From: Streptosporangiaceae bacterium
GTDB lineage: Bacteria > Actinomycetota > Actinomycetes > Streptosporangiales > Streptosporangiaceae
Reading direction: 5' to 3'
Length of the DNA: 5,484 nucleotides
Assembly: GCA_030040475.1 (NCBI GenBank)
Contig: JASHTQ010000423.1
Span: 1-5,484, forward strand
Part shown: in pieces, positions 1-4,868 of the stretch
Position numbering within the stretch: position 1 is the first letter of the stretch
Layout: every line of letters begins with the position of its first letter
Program-made: the position numbers and the translations under genes
The notes under the pieces: generated by a model
What the model saw: the letters and a program-made list of their open reading frames with translations, nothing else
Databases searched by the model: none
Told to the model about the DNA's origin: nothing

Positions 1-95
1 CCGATCACCACCCGGAACGGGGAACCCTTCATGCCGTACTTACCGCCGGAAACCAGCATCGCCTGGTCGGGCGCGGGAACACGGTAACCGAACAT
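1..95 (-). CDS. Flotillin/SPFH (band 7) family protein, N-terminal fragment
   Basis: Only the first 31 codons are in the window; the gene runs off the left edge. Translation from ATG at 95-93 begins MFGYRVPAPDQAMLVSGGK, followed by a YGMKGSPFRVVIG stretch. This resembles the start of actinobacterial flotillin-like SPFH proteins, in which a short leader is followed by a 'P..D.A.L.SGG' segment and then the SPFH beta structure. Such proteins form large membrane-associated oligomers and are linked to membrane microdomain organisation. The start is supported by a GGAGAG ribosome binding site at 107-102, 6 nt upstream, and by an in-frame TGA at 101-99 that excludes an earlier start. The preceding small NfeD-like gene on the same strand supports the call, because NfeD and flotillin genes are often paired. 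Too little is visible to judge intactness. Confidence 0.68.
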   Translation of the reverse strand, partial: MFGYRVPAPDQAMLVSGGKYGMKGSPFRVVI

Positions 96-360
96 CGTTC
101 ACTCTCCTATGCAGAGGTAACCCCGGAATGCGCGGGCTGTCACCGAGCACGTCCTCCCACTCGATGACGTCGACCGCCCGCGCCCCGCGCGATTCGACGA
201 CAAGGACGGTCGCCCCCTTGGGCAGCGGCTTCTCGGACCAGGCCAGGAAGGCCTCGGAACCGCCGCGGATCTTGATGAGTACCTCGCCGGGGCCGCGCTG
301 GCCCCTGGTGCCCACGGTGAGCACGCCGACGCAGCCTACGGAGGACTCATCTCGCTCCAA
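40..360 (-). CDS. Small NfeD-like OB-fold protein
   Basis: This 106-residue protein has no obvious signal peptide or membrane segment. Residues about 7-70 show the alternating beta pattern of the soluble NfeD C-terminal OB-fold: VGCVGVLTVGTRG, then PGEVLIKIRGGSEAFLAWSE, then LPKGATVLVVESRGARAVDV. NfeD-type proteins associate with SPFH/flotillin proteins, and here a flotillin-type gene follows on the same strand, so the two probably form an operon. The start is TTG at 360-358, chosen because a G-run (AAGGGGGG, 374-367) sits 6 nt upstream; the nearby ATG is out of frame and soon stops. Oddly, the frame runs 56 nt into the flotillin gene before its TAA, giving an arginine-rich tail of about 35 residues with no OB-fold character. 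The tail may be a real overlap or the result of a frameshift. The NfeD assignment is by sequence pattern only. Confidence 0.62.
   Translation of the reverse strand: MERDESSVGCVGVLTVGTRGQRGPGEVLIKIRGGSEAFLAWSEKPLPKGATVLVVESRGARAVDVIEWEDVLGDSPRIPGLPLHRRVNDVRLPCSRARPGDAGFRR
102..107 (-). promoter_or_regulatory. Ribosome binding site of the flotillin-type gene
   Basis: GGAGAG on the minus strand lies 6 nt before the ATG at 95-93. It fixes that start although the site is inside the open frame of the upstream NfeD-like gene. Confidence 0.65.
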
Positions 361-376
361 TGACAGCCCCCCTTTT

Positions 377-411
377 GCCCGGAAGTGCCATTATCTTCGC
401 CCGGAAATGCC
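377..411. repeat. 13-base direct repeat, 22 bp apart, candidate tandem operator
   Basis: GCCCGGAAGTGCC (377-389) and GCCCGGAAATGCC (399-411) match at 12 of 13 positions. Similarity extends two further matching T residues upstream (374-375 and 396-397). The start-to-start distance is 22 bp, about two helical turns, so a protein bound to both copies would lie on the same face of the DNA. The pair occupies the short region between two divergently transcribed genes. On the minus strand it brackets a GATAAT that could be the -10 element of the NfeD-like gene. That arrangement fits a repressor or activator site. No regulator gene is present in the window, so the binding protein is unknown. Confidence 0.5.
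390..395 (-). promoter_or_regulatory. Possible -10 element for the NfeD-like/flotillin operon
   Basis: The minus strand reads GATAAT here, five of six matches to the sigma-70-type TATAAT. It lies about 30 nt upstream of the TTG start, between the two direct-repeat copies. No convincing -35 hexamer is seen 16-19 bp upstream, which is common in actinobacterial promoters but weakens the call. Confidence 0.35.
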
Positions 412-442
412 TATCAGCCTAGTCCTGACGCAAGCGGCCGGA

Positions 443-458
443 TAACCGTGCCGGGTTA
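443..458. promoter_or_regulatory. Dyad TAACC-N6-GGTTA, candidate operator for the transporter operon
   Basis: Perfect 5-bp arms (443-447 and 454-458) are separated by 6 bp, giving a 16-bp dyad that ends 10 nt before the GTG start of the transporter gene. It overlaps a possible -10 element. A short dyad over the promoter of an efflux-type gene is a typical position for a TetR- or MarR-family repressor site. The arms are short, so a chance occurrence cannot be excluded. Confidence 0.35.
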
Positions 459-462
459 AGCT
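457..462 (+). promoter_or_regulatory. Possible -10 element for a leaderless transporter mRNA
   Basis: TAAGCT fits the actinobacterial -10 pattern TANNNT and ends 6 nt before the GTG at 469. No purine-rich ribosome binding site precedes that GTG. Together these suggest that transcription may begin at the start codon itself, giving a leaderless message. No -35 element at normal spacing is evident. Confidence 0.35.
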
Positions 463-468
463 AGCCAA

Positions 469-1956
469 GTGCCCGCCCCCCGTGTAACGCAGCCGTCTAC
501 GCAGGCCGGAGCGGCGGAGCGGACCGGGCTCGCGATGGCGGTCATCATGACCGGCGTGCTGATGACCGCGGTGGACACGACGATCGTGGTGCTCGCGCTG
601 CCGGAGATCCAGCGCGGGCTGCACGTGGCCCTGTCCGCGGTGGTCTGGGTGATCATCAGCTTCCTGCTCGTCATCACGCTGCTCGCCACCCAGGTCGGGC
701 GGCTCGGCGACATGTTCGGCCGGGTGCGGATGTACGAGATGGGGTTCGCCGTCTTCGTGCTCGGCTCGCTGGCCTGCGCGCTGGCCTGGAACGAGGCCTC
801 GATCATCGTGTTCCGCGTCGTGCAGGGGGTGGGCGGCGCGTTCATCATGGCCAACAGCGGCGCGGTGATCGCCGACCTGTACCCGAGGGAACGGCGCGGC
901 CGCGCCTACGGGTACACCTCGGTCGGCTGGACGATGGGCGCGGTCATCGGGATCGTGCTCGGCGGGCTGATCGTCACCTATATATCGTGGCGCTGGGTGT
1001 TCTGGATCAACGTGCCGGTCGGGGTGGCCGCGCTGACGCTCGCGCTGCGGGTGCTGCACGACCGCGCCGAGCGCAAGCGGCGCCGGCTCGACCTGCCCGG
1101 CATGGTCTGCCTGGGCCTCGGCCTGTTCGGCGTGCTGTGGGCGATGACCAGGCTGGCCACCACCGCGCTTGACGGCGTGGTGACCGGCTACCTCATCGGC
1201 GGGGTCGCGCTGATCGCGGCCTTCGGCTTCATCGAGCGGCGGCAGGCCGAGCCGATGCTGCCGCTGTCGATCTTCCGGGTGCCGACGATGACGGCCTCGC
1301 TGCTTGCCTCGCTGTTCCAGGGCCTGGCCGCGTTCGCGGTGCTCTTCCTCGTCATCATGTACCTGCAGGGACCGCGCGGGCTTTCCCCGATCCACGCCTC
1401 GCTGCTGCTGGTCCCCGGGTACGTGCTCGGCTCCGTGGTCGGCCCGTACGCGGGGCGGCTCGCTGACCGGCGCGGGCCGGTGCTGCCCGCGACCGCGGGG
1501 CTGGCCATCCAGGTGGGCGGGCTGGCCATCTACGCCCAGCTCGGCATGGGCACCGGGCTGTGGGTGGTCGTGGCGGCCAGCGTGATCAACGGCATCGGGG
1601 CCAGCTTCTTCTTCCCCGCGAACAGCTCGGCGATCATGAAGGCGGCCCCGCCTGAGGCGTTCGGCATCGCGTCGGGCATGCTGCGGACGTTCGCCAACGT
1701 CGGCATGGTGTTCTCGTTCGCGGTGGCGATCCTCATCGCCTCCAGGTCGATCTCCCGCGGCCTCGCCTTCGCCATCTTCGTGGGCAGCACCTCGCTGCAC
1801 GGCGCGCTCGCCGCCGCGTTCACCTCCGGCCTGCACGCCTCGTTCTACGCGCTGACGGGGTTCATGGTGCTCGCCGCGGTGCTGTCCGCGCTCCGCGCGG
1901 GCGCCGTCAAGCCCAGGACCACGAGGCAGGAGAACCCGGCATGCTCGAAGGGGTGA
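469..1956 (+). CDS. MFS transporter, DHA2 (EmrB/QacA-like, 14-helix) family
   Basis: This 495-residue integral membrane protein is of the usual length for 14-helix drug:proton antiporters. Visible family motifs are motif D1 around residues 35-45 (VDTTIVVLALP), motif A at 77-85 (GRLGDMFGR), motif B at 116-124 (RVVQGVGGA) and a motif C-like stretch at 157-166. A short basic segment at about 194-204 (rich in Arg/Lys) and hydrophobic stretches to about residue 478 fit the 14-helix topology. In motif C the usual Gly-Pro pair reads Gly161-Ile162, so a hallmark of antiporters is altered. The start is GTG at 469, which gives a 20-residue cytoplasmic leader. It lacks an upstream ribosome binding site, and an internal ATG at 535 is a less likely alternative because it lies at the very edge of helix 1. 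It is the first gene of an operon and overlaps the ligase gene by 16 nt. It probably moves an aromatic acid or its product; substrate and direction are unknown. Confidence 0.88.
   Translation: MPAPRVTQPSTQAGAAERTGLAMAVIMTGVLMTAVDTTIVVLALPEIQRGLHVALSAVVWVIISFLLVITLLATQVGRLGDMFGRVRMYEMGFAVFVLGSLACALAWNEASIIVFRVVQGVGGAFIMANSGAVIADLYPRERRGRAYGYTSVGWTMGAVIGIVLGGLIVTYISWRWVFWINVPVGVAALTLALRVLHDRAERKRRRLDLPGMVCLGLGLFGVLWAMTRLATTALDGVVTGYLIGGVALIAAFGFIERRQAEPMLPLSIFRVPTMTASLLASLFQGLAAFAVLFLVIMYLQGPRGLSPIHASLLLVPGYVLGSVVGPYAGRLADRRGPVLPATAGLAIQVGGLAIYAQLGMGTGLWVVVAASVINGIGASFFFPANSSAIMKAAPPEAFGIASGMLRTFANVGMVFSFAVAILIASRSISRGLAFAIFVGSTSLHGALAAAFTSGLHASFYALTGFMVLAAVLSALRAGAVKPRTTRQENPACSKG
1928..1933 (+). 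promoter_or_regulatory. Ribosome binding site of the aryl-acid ligase gene
   Basis: AGGAGA lies 7 nt before the ATG at 1941, inside the end of the transporter gene. It decides the ligase start and indicates independent ribosome loading in addition to coupling through the 16-nt overlap. Confidence 0.75.
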
Positions 1957-3575
1957 CGCCGTTCCCGGCCGAGTTCGCGGCCGCGTACCGGGAGAAGGGG
2001 TACTGGCAGGACCGGCCGCTTTTCGACGGGTTCACCGAGGCGCTCCGCACGTACTCCGGCCGGGTGGCGCTGGTGGACTCCGGCGGCCCGGTGACCTACC
2101 GGCAGCTCGACGAGCGCTCCGCGCACCTGGCACGGGTGCTGCTCGACCTCGGCCTGCGGCCGCTGGACCGGATCGTCGTGCAGTTGCCGAACACGGCGAT
2201 GTTCGCCTACCTGTACTTCGCGCTGCAGCGGATCGGCGCGGTTCCGGTGCTCGCGCTGCCCGGGCACAGGAAACGGGAGATCACCCAGTTCGCCGAGATC
2301 TCCGGCGCCAGGGCGCTGGCCGTGCCCGCGACCGCGGCCGGCTTCGACTTCACCGCGATGGCCGCCGACCTCGACATCGACCTGTGCCTCGTCCAGGGGG
2401 CTGGCGACGGCGAGCTCCCCGACGAGCGTTTCGCCCGGCTCGAGGACCTGCTCGCGGCGCAGCCGCGCGCCGGGAGCGCGGACCTGGACGAGATCCGCGT
2501 CGACCCGGCGGAACCGGCGCTGTTCCTGCTGTCCGGGGGCACGACGGGGATCCCCAAGCTGATCCCGCGCAGCCACAACGACTACCTGTACAACTCGCGG
2601 ATCGCGGCGGCGGTGTGCGAGATCGGCGCGGGCGACGTGCTGCTCGACGTGCTGCCGATCGAGCACAACCTGCCGCTCGGCTGCCCCGGCATGCAGGGCT
2701 TCCTGCTGTCCGGCGGGACCGTGGTGCTCGGCACGAGCACCCGTCCCGGGGACGTCTTCGAGCTGATCCAGCGGCACCGGGTCACGCACGTTCACCTGGT
2801 GCCCGCGCTGCTGATCAGGTGGATCGACGACCCGTCGATCGGCGAGTATGACCTCTCGTCGCTGAAGGTGATCCAGAGCGGCGGGCAGCGGCTGCAGCCC
2901 GAGGTGCGGCTGCGCGCCGAGCGCGCCCTGCCCGGCTGCTTCATCCTGGAGAACTTCGGCATGGCCGAGGGGCTGATCATGTTCGTCAGGCCGACCGACC
3001 CGCCCGACGTGCGCCGGGAGACCTGCGGCAGGCCCGCGTCGCCCGACGACGAGGTGTACCTGGTCGACTCCGGCGGGAACGTGGTGCCGGACGGCGAGCC
3101 CGGCGAGCTGATCGTGCGCGGTCCCTACACGCTGCGCGGCTACTTCCGGGCGCCGGAGCACAACGCGAGGGCGTTCACCCCGGACGGCTTCTACCGCTCG
3201 GGCGACCTGCTGCGGAAGATGCCGTCGGGCAACTACGTGGTCGAGGGCCGGGTCAAGGACCTCATCAACAGGGGCGGTGAGAAGATCAGCGCGGAGGAGG
3301 TGGAGAACCTCATCCTGGCCCACCCGGCCGTGCTCAACGTGGCCTGCGTGCCCTACCCGGACCCGGTACTCGGCGAGCGGATGTGCGCCTGCCTGGTGCT
3401 GCGCCGCGGCCGGTCGCTCACCCTCGACGAGCTGGTCGCGTTCCTGGGTGAGTTCGAGATCGCCACGTTCAAGCTGCCCGAGCGGCTGGAGTTCTTCGAC
3501 TCGCTGCCGCTGTCCGGCTTCGGCAAGGTGTCCAAGAAGGAGCTCGCGGCCGTGCTGGCGGACGAGGCCCGATGA
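1941..3575 (+). CDS. Aryl-acid adenylating enzyme, DhbE/EntE family (salicylate-like pocket)
   Basis: This 544-residue ANL-superfamily enzyme matches the usual length of stand-alone 2,3-dihydroxybenzoate/salicylate-AMP ligases. It should use ATP to make an aryl-adenylate, then pass the acyl group to a carrier-protein thiol or CoA. Visible core motifs are the P-loop-like SGGTTGIPK at 198-206, FGMAEG at 339-344, YRSGD at 418-422, GRVKDLINRGGEKIS at 436-450, and the C-terminal catalytic lysine K529 in GFGKVSKK. The aryl-binding segment is HNLPLGCPG at 242-250. Cys248 aligns with DhbE Ser240, the position that is Cys in salicylate-activating relatives (YbtE, PchD, MbtA). Leu244 replaces the usual aromatic Tyr/Phe. 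A salicylate-like or bulkier o-substituted aryl acid is therefore more likely than 2,3-dihydroxybenzoate. No carrier protein or NRPS is nearby, so a CoA ligase role, or carrier loading in trans, is possible. The stop codon overlaps the next gene's start (ATGA). Confidence 0.9.
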   Translation: MLEGVTPFPAEFAAAYREKGYWQDRPLFDGFTEALRTYSGRVALVDSGGPVTYRQLDERSAHLARVLLDLGLRPLDRIVVQLPNTAMFAYLYFALQRIGAVPVLALPGHRKREITQFAEISGARALAVPATAAGFDFTAMAADLDIDLCLVQGAGDGELPDERFARLEDLLAAQPRAGSADLDEIRVDPAEPALFLLSGGTTGIPKLIPRSHNDYLYNSRIAAAVCEIGAGDVLLDVLPIEHNLPLGCPGMQGFLLSGGTVVLGTSTRPGDVFELIQRHRVTHVHLVPALLIRWIDDPSIGEYDLSSLKVIQSGGQRLQPEVRLRAERALPGCFILENFGMAEGLIMFVRPTDPPDVRRETCGRPASPDDEVYLVDSGGNVVPDGEPGELIVRGPYTLRGYFRAPEHNARAFTPDGFYRSGDLLRKMPSGNYVVEGRVKDLINRGGEKISAEEVENLILAHPAVLNVACVPYPDPVLGERMCACLVLRRGRSLTLDELVAFLGEFEIATFKLPERLEFFDSLPLSGFGKVSKKELAAVLADEAR

Positions 3576-4414
3576 GGCGCATCGACCTGCACTGCTATCC
3601 GGGGACGCAGGAGTGGATCACGTCCCAGGGTCCCTACCCGGCCGCGCTCGGGGAGTACTGGGGCAAGGCGTGGGTCGCCAGGACCGAGGACGAGGTCGTC
3701 GCCGACATGGACGCGGCCGGGGTGCAGGCGGTGCTCGTCGCGTTCGACATCGAGTCGGTCACCGGGGCACCGCCGTGCGGGAACGACTACGTGGCCGGGC
3801 TGCGTGACCGCCACCCCGGCACGTTCATCCAGGCCTGGGGGGCGGTGGACCCGCTGAAGGGCGAGGCGGCGGTCGCCGAGGCGACCGCCGCGGTCAAGGA
3901 GCACCGCGTGCTCGGCTTCCACTTCCACCCGATCATGGGGCATTTCGCGGTCGACGAGCCCGCGCTGAACCCGCTGTTCGAGACGATCGCGGGGCTGAAG
4001 GTGCCGGTGCTGATCGACGTCGGGACGACCGGGATGGGCGCCGGGATGCCCGGCGGGATGGGCGCCAGGCTCGAGCACGCCCGGCCGCTGTCGGTCGACA
4101 ACCTCGCCGCGCGCTTCCCGTCGCTGACGATCGTCGCGGCGCACCCCGGCTGGCCGTGGACCGACGAGATGACCGCGGTGGCGCTGCACAAGGGCAACGT
4201 CTACTGGGAGCTGTCCGGCTGGGCGCCGAAGTACTTTCCGCCGTCGCTGCGCACCGACATCAGGGGCAGGCTGCGGGAGAAGATCATGTTCGGCAGCGAC
4301 TACCCGAGCCTGCCCTACGAGCGGATCCTGCGCGAATGGGACGAGCTCGGCTACGACCAGTCCGTGCTGGACCTGGTCTTCCACGCCAACGCCGAGCGGG
4401 TCCTCGGGCTGTGA
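3572..4414 (+). CDS. Amidohydrolase-2 family protein with altered metal site
   Basis: This is a 280-residue TIM-barrel protein of the amidohydrolase_2 (ACMS decarboxylase-like) family. Members include metal-dependent decarboxylases of o-hydroxybenzoates and the CouO-type hydrolases acting on aryl beta-ketoacyl-CoA. Family landmarks are IDLHCYP at 4-10, GFHFHP at 115-120, VLIDVGTTGMGAG at 146-158, AHPGWPW at 190-196, the NVYWELSGWAPKYFP region at 209-223, and FGSDYP at 240-245. The catalytic Asp243 and His191 are present. Three usual positions differ: the second His of the N-terminal HxH is Tyr9, the barrel metal-ligand His (normally H-x-G) is Asp149, and the usual Lys of GxKxHP is His117. It may therefore bind metal differently or not at all. 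It is translationally coupled to the ligase through ATGA, with only a weak upstream purine tract, so the two probably act in one pathway on an aromatic acyl substrate. The exact reaction is not known. Confidence 0.83.
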   Translation: MRRIDLHCYPGTQEWITSQGPYPAALGEYWGKAWVARTEDEVVADMDAAGVQAVLVAFDIESVTGAPPCGNDYVAGLRDRHPGTFIQAWGAVDPLKGEAAVAEATAAVKEHRVLGFHFHPIMGHFAVDEPALNPLFETIAGLKVPVLIDVGTTGMGAGMPGGMGARLEHARPLSVDNLAARFPSLTIVAAHPGWPWTDEMTAVALHKGNVYWELSGWAPKYFPPSLRTDIRGRLREKIMFGSDYPSLPYERILREWDELGYDQSVLDLVFHANAERVLGL

Positions 4415-4446
4415 CCCGCGGACAGGACCGCGGACCCGGCGCGGGT
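4414..4446 (+). terminator. GC-rich hairpin after the operon, weak terminator candidate
   Basis: ACCCGCG (4414-4420) is perfectly complementary to CGCGGGT (4440-4446), leaving a 19-nt loop that itself contains the palindrome CCGCGG. It starts at the last base of the amidohydrolase stop codon. No T-run follows, so it is at best a U-less actinobacterial terminator or a processing/pausing element. Confidence 0.35.
4416..4435. repeat. Tandem CCGCGGAC repeat, period 12
   Basis: Two exact copies of CCGCGGAC (4416-4423 and 4428-4435) are separated by AGGA. They lie directly after the operon's last stop codon and inside the hairpin. The function is unknown; the repeat may simply reflect local duplication. 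Confidence 0.45.
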
Positions 4447-4462
4447 ACCACGGATCGTTCGG

Positions 4463-4468
4463 CATAAT
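4463..4468 (+). promoter_or_regulatory. Possible -10 element for the YjbR-type gene
   Basis: CATAAT matches TATAAT at five of six positions in one of the few AT-rich spots between the operon and the next gene, 43 nt before its proposed start. No clear -35 hexamer is visible. It would allow transcription separate from the upstream operon. Confidence 0.38.
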
Positions 4469-4497
4469 TCTTGAATCACGGATGCGGATCGGGCGCG

Positions 4498-4503
4498 GGA
4501 GGG
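4498..4503 (+). promoter_or_regulatory. Ribosome binding site that sets the YjbR-type start
   Basis: GGAGGG lies 8 nt before the ATG at 4512. The upstream in-frame ATG at 4482 has no such site, which is why the shorter protein is preferred. Confidence 0.7.
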
Positions 4504-4511
4504 CTTGCACC

Positions 4512-4868
4512 ATGGCCAGCCTGGAGGACGTGCGGCGGATCGCGATGTCGCTGCCGCGCACCAGCGAGCACCTGATCAGGGACCACACCAAGTTCCGGGT
4601 CGGCAGGCTGGTGTACGCCTCGGTGTCCGCCGACGAGGAGCGGATCGGGTTCGGCTTCCCGAAGGAGGAGCGGGTCGCGCTGGTCGCCAGCGAGCCGGAC
4701 AAGTTCATGATGCCGCTGCGCAGCGACGAGCGGTACAACTGGGTCCGGGCCAGGCTGCCGGTGCTCGAGCCCGCGGAGCTGCGGGAGATCCTCATCGACG
4801 CGTGGTGCATGGTGGTGTCGAAGAAGGCCGCGGCCAGCTACCTCGCCGGCCAGGGCATCGAGCCCTAG
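4512..4868 (+). CDS. MmcQ/YjbR family protein
   Basis: This 118-residue protein is of normal length for the MmcQ/YjbR (CyaY-like fold) family. The pattern fits throughout: an N-terminal helix MASLEDVRRIAMSLPRTSEH, then the beta strands KFRVGRLVYASVS and RIGFGFPKEER, the conserved central YNWVRARL around residues 75-82, and the C-terminal helix ELREILIDAWCMVVSKK. Members are often labelled DNA-binding, but a biochemical role is not established for most of them. An in-frame ATG 30 nt upstream (4482) would add ten residues of low-complexity Arg/Gly sequence, and the ribosome binding site favours the start used here. The gene is separated from the aromatic-acid operon by 97 nt with a possible promoter, so it need not share that function. 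Its TAG stop overlaps the stop of the convergent gene in a CTAG palindrome. Confidence 0.82.
   Translation: MASLEDVRRIAMSLPRTSEHLIRDHTKFRVGRLVYASVSADEERIGFGFPKEERVALVASEPDKFMMPLRSDERYNWVRARLPVLEPAELREILIDAWCMVVSKKAAASYLAGQGIEP

Noticed and set aside
977..985. TATATA run as an internal promoter
   Set aside because: It lies deep inside the transporter gene, with no -35 element and no gene start nearby.
391..1836. Long antisense reading frame of about 481 codons opposite the transporter gene
   Set aside because: Its product is full of Arg, His, Gln, Asp and Gly with no domain pattern, as expected for the shadow frame of a GC-rich membrane-protein gene. The plus-strand frame has clear MFS motifs.
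1845..3323. Long antisense reading frame of about 492 codons opposite the ligase gene
   Set aside because: The composition is typical of a shadow frame in high-GC DNA. The opposite strand has all ANL-family motifs in order, so this frame is explained by codon bias.
1941..3575. Direct assignment as a siderophore-pathway dhbE/entE gene
   Set aside because: The family match is strong, but the pocket carries Cys248 and Leu244, and no siderophore, isochorismate or NRPS gene is visible. A gene symbol would overstate the evidence.
4482..4511. Ten-residue N-terminal extension of the YjbR-type protein from an upstream ATG
   Set aside because: The extension is Arg/Gly-rich, unlike the family start, and the strong GGAGGG site points to the ATG at 4512.
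3353..4810. Antisense frame of about 485 codons spanning the ligase end, the amidohydrolase and part of the YjbR-type gene
   Set aside because: It crosses three well-supported plus-strand genes and an intergenic gap and shows no recognisable domain.
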